A DNA stretch of 64,000 nucleotides from Metridium senile (Eukaryota > Cnidaria > Anthozoa > Actiniaria > Metridiidae): assembly GCA_949775045.1 (NCBI GenBank), contig OX459104.1, forward strand, positions 8,665,655 through 8,729,654, given 5' to 3'. The notes beneath the pieces are model-generated. The model was not told the DNA's origin. It worked only from the letters and a program-made list of their open reading frames with translations, and did no database searches. Both the position numbers and the translations under genes were made by a program. Within the stretch, counting starts at the first letter, position 1, and each line of letters starts with the position of its first letter. Below, piece after piece: positions 46,624 through 59,639 of the stretch.

Positions 46624-49600
46624 TGTAGTAAAGCATTTGTCGCTTGATATACAGTGTTTATTCTAAAATAAGCTTTGCAAAACAACGTTCACAGGACGGC
46701 ACATCACGCTGTAACGTAACGCCGTCGGATCTGATGATTGAACTGTATAACAGTCCAGCGAATTCTCATTATTTCCGTCTCACGCTCATCGATGATACCG
46801 TTTTTGATGTGGACTAGAGCATTCTTGCTTGTACAGAATATTGGGGTATCCACATCTAAAGCAATATAGTCACATAAGATTACGGGCTATAATAATTATG
46901 GTGTATATTTGAGTAGTGAGGTCTTATGCCATATCGATGCGTCATATATTTCTTTGAAGGTAGCCACCTTTGGTTTCTATCGAGTTTTACGGCCATGTAA
47001 TAGTGCTATCCTGAATCACGATGTGGTTCTTGGGAACACCAACAGTGTACGACATTGGCGGTGCCTAGAGAAAACGACTCGACTATAGCTGAAGCGAAAT
47101 CCGCGCGCTTTGGGAATTTTTCCATATCAGCCTGACTTTAAGTTATCAAATAAACACTCCGGACGTCATTTACTCTCATTTCTTCACTTGCAAACGCATT
47201 ATCGGACTACTCTAATTCAGAATTATCGCTATCATAGTCAACTAACAGCTCCATACTTGCAAAACTAAAATCAATTGCGACATACCCTAAAAAACGTCCA
47301 TAATTGGCTTAAATTGGTCTATTTACATAGTACGCGAAATCTGAACTTTGTACAATAACTTTTGAATGCTAAATGCTTTATAGCTCAAACTTTGTGGACT
47401 TTTAGGTACACTGGCTATATACTTATCAAGGGCCGTTCAGCTAACAAAGTCGTGTCTTTTTTGAGAAAATTTATAAAATGTGCTGTAGACAATCTTGGAC
47501 AAAAGTGTTGAGACACTTTCGGTTTTTATAGCCCTAGTCGGCATTTCTCAGCTGTTCCTTCCCCATCCCCCATCCAATCAATGTTGTTTGTATTGATAGA
47601 TAATGCCAGTGGTCCAGACAATCCCAACATCCAGCATTGAATGGAGGGGGGAGGGGAGGGGGATCAAATTAATGACAGTTAGCAAGACGGACAGTTATTT
47701 ACATTATTCGTACAAAGCGCGCGAATGTCTCAACTACTTTTGTCCAAGATTGTCTACGGCACATAAACAACTTTTTTGTTCAACCTAACTTCTGCAAAGG
47801 TACCAAATGCTATTATTTTATAGATATCCGCGTGTACTTCAATTTTAATGTATCATGAGTGAGGTAATAACAAATTTGCGCGAAAAAAATCCCCAGAAAA
47901 CATGACATGTAATTTGCTGACATGTGAACTTTCTGTGTCTGGACAAGAATCATGGTATTCAAGTGCAAACTGACCGCAGAAAAAAGGGCATATGTAGGCT
48001 ATCTTGTCAACGATAAGGGGTATACCGTAAAATAAAATATGTAGAAAGGCAAACGTTTCAAGGGCCACGGTGTATCGAACATCGACTACGAAACATTTGA
48101 AGAATTTACACAACGTGTAATAGACATGTTCTATAATTTTTCTGCATGTCAATGAACCGGGAAAATAGATAAAACTATTGAATCTATGGATAAACGTGTA
48201 AAAATGATTTTTAGCAAACAAAGGAGAGCGCTTAAAGTATTAAAGACACTTGTATCTTTATTTAACTAATAAACAATATAATCATGGGAGATAAACTATT
48301 GATTTTTGCTGTTTTGTCACGCAACGTCATGGCCACGTTGCTACTGCGTGACATTTTTGACAGGCAAGGCTTTACAAGTTACATATTAACTTGTACGGTT
48401 AACAAAATAATTACACATTTTCCTACTTATTAAAATAAAAACTTGTAACGTTTAAAACATCAAATCATAGAGAAAATAGTGACAAATAAATTTGAACGGT
48501 TAACAAAAACTTTTGTGTTACGATAGACGGTTAACAGCGTTTAGTGAGAATTCTATATAAGAGACTGAGACCTTACTCATAATATTATTTGTAGCCCTTT
48601 GTTAACCGTTAAAAATCCCCGTTAACCGTGTATATCTTAAGCCAAAAAGAACACACATATCGTGTTAACCGTTGTAGTAAAGGATTTGTCGCTTGATATA
48701 CAGTGTTTATTCTAAAATAAGCTTTGCAAAACAACGTTCACAGGACGGCACATCACGCTGTAACGTAACGCCGTCGGATCTGATGATTGAACTGTATAAC
48801 AGTCCAGCGAATTCTCATTATTTCCGTCTCACGCTCATCGATGATACCGTTTTTGATGTGGACTAGAGCATTCTTGCTTGTACAGAATATTGGGGTATCC
48901 ACATCTAAAGCAATATAGTCACATAAGATTACGGGCTATAATAATTATGGTGTATATTTGAGTAGTGAGGTCTTATGCCATATCGATGCGTCATATATTT
49001 CTTTGAAGGTAGCCACCTTTGGTTTCTATCGAGTTTTACGGCCATGTAATAGTGCTATCCTGAATCACGATGTGGTTCTTGGGAACACCAACAGTGTACG
49101 ACATTGGCGGTGCCTAGAGAAAACGACTCGACTATAGCTGAAGCGAAATCCGCGCGCTTTGGGAATTTTTCCATATCAGCCTGACTTTAAGTTATCAAAT
49201 AAACACTCCGGACGTCATTTACTCTCATTTCTTCACTTGCAAACGCATTATCGGACTACTCTAATTCAGAATTATCGCTATCATAGTCAACTAACAGCTC
49301 CATACTTGCAAAACTAAAATCAATTGCGACATACCCTAAAAAACGTCCATAATTGGCTTAAATTGGTCTATTTACATAGTACGCGAAATCTGAACTTTGT
49401 ACAATAACTTTTGAATGCTAAATGCTTTATAGCTCAAACTTTGTGGACTTTTAGGTACACTGGCTATATACTTATCAAGGGCCGTTCAGCTAACAAAGTC
49501 GTGTCTTTTTTGAGAAAATTTATAAAATGTGCTGTAGACAATCTTGGACAAAAGTGTTGAGACACTTTCGGTTTTTATAGCCCTAGTCGGCATTTCTCAG

Positions 49601-52600
49601 CTGTTCCTTCCCCATCCCCCATCCAATCAATGTTGTTTGTATTGATAGATAATGCCAGTGGTCCAGACAATCCCAACATCCAGCATTGAATGGAGGGGGG
49701 AGGGGAGGGGGATCAAATTAATGACAGTTAGCAAGACGGACAGTTATTTACATTATTCGTACAAAGCGCGCGAATGTCTCAACTACTTTTGTCCAAGATT
49801 GTCTACGGCACATAAACAACTTTTTTGTTCAACCTAACTTCTGCAAAGGTACCAAATGCTATTATTTTATAGATATCCGCGTGTACTTCAATTTTAATGT
49901 ATCATGAGTGAGGTAATAACAAATTTGCGCGAAAAAAATCCCCAGAAAACATGACATGTAATTTGCTGACATGTGAACTTTCTGTGTCTGGACAAGAATC
50001 ATGGTATTCAAGTGCAAACTGACCGCAGAAAAAAGGGCATATGTAGGCTATCTTGTCAACGATAAGGGGTATACCGTAAAATAAAATATGTAGAAAGGCA
50101 AACGTTTCAAGGGCCACGGTGTATCGAACATCGACTACGAAACATTTGAAGAATTTACACAACGTGTAATAGACATGTTCTATAATTTTTCTGCATGTCA
50201 ATGAACCGGGAAAATAGATAAAACTATTGAATCTATGGATAAACGTGTAAAAATGATTTTTAGCAAACAAAGGAGAGCGCTTAAAGTATTAAAGACACTT
50301 GTATCTTTATTTAACTAATAAACAATATAATCATGGGAGATAAACTATTGATTTTTGCTGTTTTGTCACGCAACGTCATGGCCACGTTGCTACTGCGTGA
50401 CATTTTTGACAGGCAAGGCTTTACAAGTTACATATTAACTTGTACGGTTAACAAAATAATTACACATTTTCCTACTTATTAAAATAAAAACTTGTAACGT
50501 TTAAAACATCAAATCATAGAGAAAATAGTGACAAATAAATTTGAACGGTTAACAAAAACTTTTGTGTTACGATAGACGGTTAACAGCGTTTAGTGAGAAT
50601 TCTATATAAGAGACTGAGACCTTACTCATAATATTATTTGTAGCCCTTTGTTAACCGTTAAAAATCCCCGTTAACCGTGTATATCTTAAGCCAAAAAGAA
50701 CACACATATCGTGTTAACCGTTGTAGTAAAGGATTTGTCGCTTGATATACAGTGTTTATTCTAAAATAAGCTTTGCAAAACAACGTTCACAGGACGGCAC
50801 ATCACGCTGTAACGTAACGCCGTCGGATCTGATGATTGAACTGTATAACAGTCCAGCGAATTCTCATTATTTCCGTCTCACGCTCATCGATGATACCGTT
50901 TTTGATGTGGACTAGAGCATTCTTGCTTGTACAGAATATTGGGGTATCCACATCTAAAGCAATATAGTCACATAAGATTACGGGCTATAATAATTATGGT
51001 GTATATTTGAGTAGTGAGGTCTTATGCCATATCGATGCGTCATATATTTCTTTGAAGGTAGCCACCTTTGGTTTCTATCGAGTTTTACGGCCATGTAATA
51101 GTGCTATCCTGAATCACGATGTGGTTCTTGGGAACACCAACAGTGTACGACATTGGCGGTGCCTAGAGAAAACGACTCGACTATAGCTGAAGCGAAATCC
51201 GCGCGCTTTGGGAATTTTTCCATATCAGCCTGACTTTAAGTTATCAAATAAACACTCCGGACGTCATTTACTCTCATTTCTTCACTTGCAAACGCATTAT
51301 CGGACTACTCTAATTCAGAATTATCGCTATCATAGTCAACTAACAGCTCCATACTTGCAAAACTAAAATCAATTGCGACATACCCTAAAAAACGTCCATA
51401 ATTGGCTTAAATTGGTCTATTTACATAGTACGCGAAATCTGAACTTTGTACAATAACTTTTGAATGCTAAATGCTTTATAGCTCAAACTTTGTGGACTTT
51501 TAGGTACACTGGCTATATACTTATCAAGGGCCGTTCAGCTAACAAAGTCGTGTCTTTTTTGAGAAAATTTATAAAATGTGCTGTAGACATGTCTACGGCA
51601 CATAAACAACTTTTTTGTTCAACCTAACTTCTGCAAAGGTACCAAATGCTATTATTTTATAGATATCCGCGTGTACTTCAATTTTAATGTATCATGAGTG
51701 AGGTAATAACAAATTTGCGCGAAAAAAATCCCCAGAAAACATGACATGTAATTTGCTGTCATGTGAACTTTCTGTGTCTGGACAAGAATCATGGTATTCA
51801 AGTGCAAACTGACCGCAGAAAAAAGGGCATATGTAGGCTATCTTGTCAACGATAAGGGGTATACCGTAAAATAAAATATGTAGAAAGGCAAACGTTTCAA
51901 GGGCCACGGTGTATCGAACATCGACTACGAAACATTTGAAGAATTTACACAACGTGTAATAGACATGTTCTATAATTTTTCTGCATGTCAATGAACCGGG
52001 AAAATAGATAAAACTATTGAATCTATGGATAAACGTGTAAAAATGATTTTTAGCAAACAAAGGAGAGCGCTTAAAGTATTAAAGACACTTGTATCTTTAT
52101 TTAACTAATAAACAATATAATCATGGGAGATAAACTATTGATTTTTGCTGTTTTGTCACGCAACGTCATGGCCACGTTGCTACTGCGTGACATTTTTGAC
52201 AGGCAAGGCTTTACAAGTTACATATTAACTTGTACGGTTAACAAAATAATTACACATTTTCCTACTTATTAAAATAAAAACTTGTAACGTTTAAAACATC
52301 AAATCATAGAGAAAATAGTGACAAATAAATTTGAACGGTTAACAAAAACTTTTGTGTTACGATAGACGGTTAACAGCGTTTAGTGAGAATTCTATATAAG
52401 AGACTGAGACCTTACTCATAATATTATTTGTAGCCCTTTGTTAACCGTTAAAAATCCCCGTTAACCGTGTATATCTTAAGCCAAAAAGAACACACATATC
52501 GTGTTAACCGTTGTAGTAAAGGATTTGTCGCTTGATATACAGTGTTTATTCTAAAATAAGCTTTGCAAAACAACGTTCACAGGACGGCACATCACGCTGT

Positions 52601-55432
52601 AACGTAACGCCGTCGGATCTGATGATTGAACTGTATAACAGTCCAGCGAATTCTCATTATTTCCGTCTCACGCTCATCGATGATACCGTTTTTGATGTGG
52701 ACTAGAGCATTCTTGCTTGTACAGAATATTGGGGTATCCACATCTAAAGCAATATAGTCACATAAGATTACGGGCTATAATAATTATGGTGTATATTTGA
52801 GTAGTGAGGTCTTATGCCATATCGATGCGTCATATATTTCTTTGAAGGTAGCCACCTTTGGTTTCTATCGAGTTTTACGGCCATGTAATAGTGCTATCCT
52901 GAACCACGATGTGGTTCTTGGGAACACCAACAGTGTACGACATTGGCGGTGCCTAGAGAAAACGACTCGACTATAGCTGAAGCGAAATCCGCGCGCTTTG
53001 GGAATTTTTCCATATCAGCCTGACTTTAAGTTATCAAATAAACACTCCGGACGTCATTTACTCTCATTTCTTCACTTGCAAACGCATTATCGGACTACTC
53101 TAATTCAGAATTATCGCTATCATAGTCAACTAACAGCTCCATACTTGCAAAACTAAAATCAATTGCGACATACCCTAAAAAACGTCCATAATTGGCTTAA
53201 ATTGGTCTATTTACATAGTACGCGAAATCTGAACTTTGTACAATAACTTTTGAATGCTAAATGCTTTATAGCTCAAACTTTGTGGACTTTTAGGTACACT
53301 GGCTATATACTTATCAAGGGCCGTTCAGCTAACAAAGTCGTGTCTTTTTTGAGAAAATTTATAAAATGTGCTGTAGACATGTCTACGGCACATAAACAAC
53401 TTTTTTGTTCAACCTAACTTCTGCAAAGGTACCAAATGCTATTATTTTATAGATATCCGCGTGTACTTCAATTTTAATGTATCATGAGTGAGGTAATAAC
53501 AAATTTGCGCGAAAAAAATCCCCAGAAAACATGACATGTAATTTGCTGACATGTGAACTTTCTGTGTCTGGACAAGAATCATGGTATTCAAGTGCAAACT
53601 GACCGCAGAAAAAAGGGCATATGTAGGCTATCTTGTCAACGATAAGGGGTATACCGTAAAATAAAATATGTAGAAAGGCAAACGTTTCAAGGGCCACGGT
53701 GTATCGAACATCGACTACGAAACATTTGAAGAATTTACACAACGTGTAATAGACATGTTCTATAATTTTTCTGCATGTCAATGAACCGGGAAAATAGATA
53801 AAACTATTGAATCTATGGATAAACGTGTAAAAATGATTTTTAGCAAACAAAGGAGAGCGCTTAAAGTATTAAAGACACTTGTATCTTTATTTAACTAATA
53901 AACAATATAATCATGGGAGATAAACTATTGATTTTTGCTGTTTTGTCACGCAACGTCATGGCCACGTTGCTACTGCGTGACATTTTTGACAGGCAAGGCT
54001 TTACAAGTTACATATTAACTTGTACGGTTAACAAAATAATTACACATTTTCCTACTTATTAAAATAAAAACTTGTAACGTTTAAAACATCAAATCATAGA
54101 GAAAATAGTGACAAATAAATTTGAACGGTTAACAAAAACTTTTGTGTTACGATAGACGGTTAACAGCGTTTAGTGAGAATTCTATATAAGAGACTGAGAC
54201 CTTACTCATAATATTATTTGTAGCCCTTTGTTAACCGTTAAAAATCCCCGTTAACCGTGTATATCTTAAGCCAAAAAGAACACACATATCGTGTTAACCG
54301 TTGTAGTAAAGGATTTGTCGCTTGATATACAGTGTTTATTCTAAAATAAGCTTTGCAAAACAACGTTCACAGGACGGCACATCACGCTGTAACGTAACGC
54401 CGTCGGATCTGATGATTGAACTGTATAACAGTCCAGCGAATTCTCATTATTTCCGTCTCACGCTCATCGATGATACCGTTTTTGATGTGGACTAGAGCAT
54501 TCTTGCTTGTACAGAATATTGGGGTATCCACATCTAAAGCAATATAGTCACATAAGATTACGGGCTATAATAATTATGGTGTATATTTGAGTAGTGAGGT
54601 CTTATGCCATATCGATGCGTCATATATTTCTTTGAAGGTAGCCACCTTTGGTTTCTATCGAGTTTTACGGCCATGTAATAGTGCTATCCTGAATCACGAT
54701 GTGGTTCTTGGGAACACCAACAGTGTACGACATTGGCGGTGCCTAGAGAAAACGACTCGACTATAGCTGAAGCGAAATCCGCGCGCTTTGGGAATTTTTC
54801 CATATCAGCCTGACTTTAAGTTATCAAATAAACACTCCGGACGTCATTTACTCTCATTTCTTCACTTGCAAACGCATTATCGGACTACTCTAATTCAGAA
54901 TTATCGCTATCATAGTCAACTAACAGCTCCATACTTGCAAAACTAAAATCAATTGCGACATACCCTAAAAAACGTCCATAATTGGCTTAAATTGGTCTAT
55001 TTACATAGTACGCGAAATCTGAACTTTGTACAATAACTTTTGAATGCTAAATGCTTTATAGCTCAAACTTTGTGGACTTTTAGGTACACTGGCTATATAC
55101 TTATCAAGGGCCGTTCAGCTAACAAAGTCGTGTCTTTTTTGAGAAAATTTATAAAATGTGCTGTAGACAATCTTGGACAAAAGTGTTGAGACACTTTCGG
55201 TTTTTATAGCCCTAGTCGGCATTTCTCAGCTGTTCCTTCCCCATCCCCCATCCAATCAATGTTGTATGTATTGATAGATAATGCCAGTGGTCCAGACAAT
55301 CCCAACATCCAGCATTGAATGGAGGGGGGAGGGGAGGGGGATCAAATTAATGACAGTTAGCAAGACGGACAGTTATTTACATTATTCGTACAAAGCGCGC
55401 GAATGTCTCAACTACTTTTGTCCAAGATTGTA

Positions 55433-56231
55433 CAGTCCACACTCTAAAGGCCAATTTAGACTGTACGATTTTCGCCTAAGTCTATCGCATGCAACTTGAC
55501 TTGCTGCTGATTTACACATGCACAACTTGTCGCACAACACACGAAAAAGTCTCGTACGATTTTGAGTGAAGCCAGCCTTGCATTTTTTTTAAAATAATCT
55601 TTATATGAGCATTGGAAAAGTACTTGCTTTCTTGCTCCACTAGGTAATAAGTTTTTTTGTTCTTTCGGTAGTAAAGAATGATATTTTTCTGACTCTTTTC
55701 CCTTTCTTTTTCGTCGAAATATCAGCAGAGCCGGCAGCTTTGCTTTTAACCGCCATTTTGTGCAAAAACACTCCACGGTACCCCACAAAGAAGTTTTGTT
55801 ACACGATACGCCATTTTTTTACCATATTTGGCTACGACGGCTAAGATTGTCGTAGCATTTTAAAACATGTTTCAAAATCCTACGACTTTTTCGTGTTGTA
55901 TGAGTCTGTCGTAGACGAGTTGTGGGCTTGATTTACACTGTACGATTGAGTTGTATGTATGGCGTGAGCAGGTTGCATGCGTTAGACTTAGGTCAAAATC
56001 GTACAGTCTAAATCGGCCTTAAAGCCTCCAAAGGATGTCGGTTATATGGACATACATTGTAATTTATTACAGGTTTTTTAAATAAATATTTATATTTGTA
56101 TCTACCACAATAACAACTTGTTACGATCATATATATATAACACAAACACGTACAACCAAAATATGCTATGAATAAATCGATAAAAAGAGAAGAAATACCG
56201 ACATCCTTTGCAGGCTTCAGAGTGTGGACTG
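55433..56231. mobile_element. MITE interrupted in its left TIR
   Basis: Ends CAGTCCACACTCT and AGAGTGTGGACTG; the TIR continues as AAAGCCTCCAAAGGATGTCG after the inserted element, matching the inverted right side. Sits at TA (55431-55432), right flank TG, a likely mutated duplication. Inserted at the right edge of S4. Confidence 0.8.
55448..56019. mobile_element. PIF/Harbinger-like MITE, TAA target, 50-bp TIRs
   Basis: Ends AGGCCAATTTAGACTGTACG and its inverted copy with few mismatches over 50 bp; TAA directly outside both. Nested within the left TIR of the 55433-56231 element. Confidence 0.9.
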
Positions 56232-56511
56232 TGGCTTTGTTTGCGACAACGATTTTTAAAATAGGTGTATATAGCGCAGGTAACTGTGAAAGGGAATATT
56301 GTATTTAGTCAAAAAGTTGTAACATAGTTTATGATTAGAATACGGGATTATACAAGGGTTGTTCATTATTTAATATTTGTGTTGATAATATAACTGATAT
56401 CAAAAAAGTTGATGGTTTAAAAATGTACGTACTTTTCATAAATATGTTACCACATAAATCATTATTATATTGTTATATAATATATACGCTATATAATTGC
56501 TGTCACTCAAG

Positions 56512-56717
56512 TATGGACCATTAGGTAATTGATGGGGGGCTGTGGGATATGATTCCTTAAAAACTATCGACCTCAGCTTTTAACAAAACCTTTAAAAAAT
56601 AGTGTGCACACCGAAAAAAATATCGTACAAGGCTGCACAGCTTCGGGGGCAAAAAGGAATATCCTGCACCGAAAACGGTCCATCCCCGCTCATGAAATAT
56701 CATGGTCCGTTCCTTAT
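56512..56717. mobile_element. MITE, GGACCATTA ends
   Basis: ATGGACCATTAGGTAATTGA at the left, CATGGTCCGTTCCTTAT at the right. Relative of 36417-36658. Confidence 0.6.
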
Positions 56718-56843
56718 GTAGAATAGCCGCATCATTAGAAGAAAAAACAAAGTGTATCCAGAATATTTTTAATAGACACAATAAAACTGATTTCAAAGCC
56801 GCAATATATATTTGGTGATTGATATATAATTTACCAAAAAAAG

Positions 56844-57097
56844 TCCTTGTCCTTGTCCTTGTCCTTGTCCTTGTCCTTGTCCTTGTCCTTGTCCTTGTCC
56901 TTGTCCTTGTCCTTGTCCTTGTCCTTGTCCTTGTCCTTGTCCTTGTCCTTGTCCTTGTCCTTGTCCTTGTCCTTGTCCTTGTCCTTGTCCTTGTCCTTGT
57001 CCTTGTCCTTGTCCTTGTCCTTGTCCTTGTCCTTGTCCTTGTCCTTGTCCTTGTCCTTGTCCTTGTCCTTGTCCTTGTCCTTGTCCTTGTCCTTGTC
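56844..57097. repeat. (CCTTGT)n hexamer array, about 42 copies
   Basis: Pure hexamer repeat. All six frames are open, giving LSLS, LVLV, KDKD and QGQG ORFs without meaning. Confidence 0.98.
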
Positions 57098-57314
57098 TTT
57101 CATAAAGTGTAGTTCCAGAAAATATCCACATAAATATTGTATATTTCAAAAACGTTAATTAATGTTACAAATACCAAAACAATAACCGTACGCGTGTAAA
57201 CAGAATTTTCTGGGCAGCTGGTGTTAAAACAATGTTTAAAATCATTTGTTCTTGGCGAGATATTCGTCAAAAAGATTATGGCGTGACACGCTTTAAACAA
57301 TAACGGGGAGGTCA

Positions 57315-57570
57315 AACATTGATAACGTCGTTAATTCAGCATTGATCTAAAGTATTTCCTTTGAAAAGTATCTTTTAAACGTGTTTTTTTTTTTTTTTTT
57401 TTTTTTTTGTAGTTAATTCAACATATTCGATTATGGTTGATATTTATCTATTTCTGGTAAAAGAAAAACTGTTTCACGTACTAACTCAAAAAAGCGAAGA
57501 AAGCGAAAATCAACAAAAGCTTTCTAGTTAAAAGTCGAAGGAAAGAAGCACTTGACTATTCAACAATCAG
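57315..57570 (+). repeat. fragment related to the TTAA element at 38066-39085
   Basis: Shares TTGATAACG-CGTT, CATATTCGAT and AAGCGAAGAAAGCGAA with the reverse complement of 38680-38880. Includes a poly-T run at 57388-57408. Confidence 0.6.
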
Positions 57571-58009
57571 TCGACACGCAGCTTGAATGCATGGTCTACG
57601 ATTCAATAGCCCATTAGGTACAGGGGACTAATTGCTTTACTATCAACCACCTAGTATGTCAAACTTTGCCATATTTGGAAAGAAAAAACACATTTTAATC
57701 GTTTTTGTTCTTTTTGCCTGAAAAGACAAAATCGAAAGTGATATTATACCGAGCGCGCGCTCAGTGTCGTGTGACGGCAAGTCAAATGACAAAATGTGTT
57801 ATTTTCTCCCTCATACTTGTCTTTTAAAGTGTGAAAAGCATAATTTTAGTGCTAAAATAATTTTACATTTTAGAACAACGGAGGATTAAAGAAAAGTTTT
57901 TTGTAAACTTAAAATGTCAAAACCTGGCTTAACTTTCTCAATAAAATCTGAAGAAGCGCGAGCGCTCTTCAATTCAAAGTCCTTCCCTGGTGGATCGAGA
58001 GATTACAAA
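57571..58009. other. 3' flank of the intact GPCR
   Basis: Should include the 3' UTR of the minus-strand GPCR. No clear AATAAA on that strand close to the stop, and no gene recognised. Confidence 0.4.
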
Positions 58010-59137
58010 TCACGTTGAAATAATCATTAATCCTTTTCTTTTTCCTTTTCGTTTTCCTTGTCCTTCTCTTTTTTCATCATCAATATCTTCATCGTGTTCT
58101 TCCTTTATATTTCTTTGTCGATTTAGACTACGTTGCTCGAGAGGGATGCTCATGTTAGCTCTAGCGACTTGGCTTTTAATTTTAGAGCACAGTATTTTCT
58201 TTGTAGCTTCTTTAAAGTCAGACAGAAATATAATGTAGATACAAGGACTGAAGGCAGAGTTGAACGGAGGCAAAAAATATGCTGTTAGGAACCAAACCGA
58301 TCCCCAGTCGATACAGATGTTTTCTAGTAACAAATGTGTGAAATGAATTGCATACACAATGTTAACTGGCAGCCAACAACATACTTGTAAAATTACCAAT
58401 GCCAACACCATTCGTATAGCTACTTTTGTTCGATTAGCTCGTATATTTCTCTGTTCCTCGTTGAGATGAGCATGGATGGCTTGAGGTCTGGAAAGTCGTC
58501 TCATTGTAACAATACTCAGTGAGAAAGTTACACAAGATAGAATGAATGATAGCGCGTAATTTCCAGATTGAACTGAAAGAAATATCACAGTTTTCAAAGG
58601 TGATGAATAGAAATTATCGAAACACATTCCTGACCTAATATTTGAGAAATACAGTGGGTAAGCATTTGTGGCCATAGGAATCACCCAGCATGCACTGAGT
58701 ACTGCCAGACGTTGGTTCACTGTATATGGTCGTGATATCTGCAGTGTTGGTCTTGTTGCTCTGAACCGTTCAATAGTGATGACTAACAGAGTTATCAGTG
58801 ATACATTACATGAAATCAGTACCGCGAAGATGATACTTTTACAGAAAATAACACCCAAAATCCCATTTAAATCAAATATTGCTGGGTTAAAGATCCCAGG
58901 AATCTTGTCAATGATATTCAGAGAAATGAAAAGAGCATCTGCAACGGCCATGTTGATGATCAAATGATGCAGGTTTTTACGAACAGTGTATTTAACAGCA
59001 AGCACAATGATGAAGATGTTACCCAGAATACCAAACGCGCTGAGTAGTGAAAGTGCAACCATTTTTATAATATTACCAATGTACTTGTCTTCTACATCGT
59101 ACTTACAATAGACATTCGACACAGAATTGTTATTCAT
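58010..59137 (-). CDS. class A (rhodopsin-family) GPCR, intact
   Basis: Single-exon 375-aa receptor from ATG 59137; the open frame extends to a TTG at 59152 that is not a start. TM1 GILGN (N40), TM2 NMAVAD (D67), C99 before TM3, ERF 123-125 for DRY, TM4 W151, ECL2 C172 as disulfide partner, TM6 CCWLP (254-257), TM7 SPCIY (297-301) for NPxxY. Short extracellular N-terminus; long charged C-tail with acidic (HDEDIDDE) then basic (KRKGKRKG) clusters. Couples a ligand, probably a small molecule or peptide, to G proteins at the plasma membrane; ligand not predictable. Intronless receptors of this type are numerous in cnidarians. A decayed relative lies just upstream at 59470-59575. Confidence 0.92.
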   Translation of the reverse strand: MNNNSVSNVYCKYDVEDKYIGNIIKMVALSLLSAFGILGNIFIIVLAVKYTVRKNLHHLIINMAVADALFISLNIIDKIPGIFNPAIFDLNGILGVIFCKSIIFAVLISCNVSLITLLVITIERFRATRPTLQISRPYTVNQRLAVLSACWVIPMATNAYPLYFSNIRSGMCFDNFYSSPLKTVIFLSVQSGNYALSFILSCVTFSLSIVTMRRLSRPQAIHAHLNEEQRNIRANRTKVAIRMVLALVILQVCCWLPVNIVYAIHFTHLLLENICIDWGSVWFLTAYFLPPFNSAFSPCIYIIFLSDFKEATKKILCSKIKSQVARANMSIPLEQRSLNRQRNIKEEHDEDIDDEKREGQGKRKGKRKGLMIIST

Positions 59138-59469
59138 GTGTTTTTTTTTCAAAAACGACTATGTAGTGGTTACTCAAATAACTTAATATCGATGCATCAA
59201 CAGATAGTCACTGCAACAACGACAGATTAGTGGTTACTTATGGTAAATCCACAAGACAAAGTTACTGCCACAGCGAATAGAGTGAAAATTTGAATTCATG
59301 ATCGTTATCTACTTGTGTTTTATAGTATGATGCTAAAGCTGGTGTAAGATTAATGTAATTAACGTCTTGTGGCGCCTACAGACGATATTACAATTAACTC
59401 AAGTTTGACTGTTCGTCGTATTTTGTTAATTTATTTACAAAAAAATAATACTTGTATAAAACATACCAC

Positions 59470-59575
59470 GAAAAATACCATTTAAATTGTATATGTTGAA
59501 TACTTGGCAGTAATATTCAAAGAAATGAAAATCCAGAACATCTGACATTTGCATTTGCCCCAAACTCTCACATTT
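59470..59575 (-). pseudogene. GPCR fragment relic
   Basis: Aligns without large gaps to the TM2-ECL1 coding segment of the neighbouring GPCR (58860-58965): CATTTAAAT, TATTCAAAGAAATGAAAA and CATCTG blocks recur in order. Stops and indels throughout. Remains of a tandem receptor duplicate. Confidence 0.6.
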
Positions 59576-59639
59576 ATCATTATAAGCACCTGTTAATATT
59601 CATATATCACCCATCTGCAACTCGTCACGGGTAGCCCAA

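Larger units (their letters stand above)
45395..56277. repeat. S/B tandem array within a 44-bp-arm palindrome
   Basis: Order: arm 45395-45438, S1 45440-45704, B1 45705-47488, S2 47489-47753, B2 47754-49537, S3 49538-49802, B3 49803-51586, B4 51593-53376, B5 53383-55166, S4 55167-55431, inserted MITEs, arm 56234-56277. The B copies are 1784 bp and differ at only a few bases (near 46641, 51756 and 52903). S and the outer arms meet at TA on both sides. S-bearing units are 2049 bp, S-less ones 1790 bp. Array-like amplification of a mobile unit; no host gene recognised. Confidence 0.9.

Noticed and set aside
45395..56277. Array dismissed as a pure assembly artefact
   Set aside because: Units differ at single bases, two lack S and the ends are distinct, which a simple assembly loop would not produce. 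Copy number still needs long-read proof.
56793..57158. Long ORFs of QG, KD, LV and LS repeats
   Set aside because: Produced by the pure CCTTGT hexamer array in every frame.
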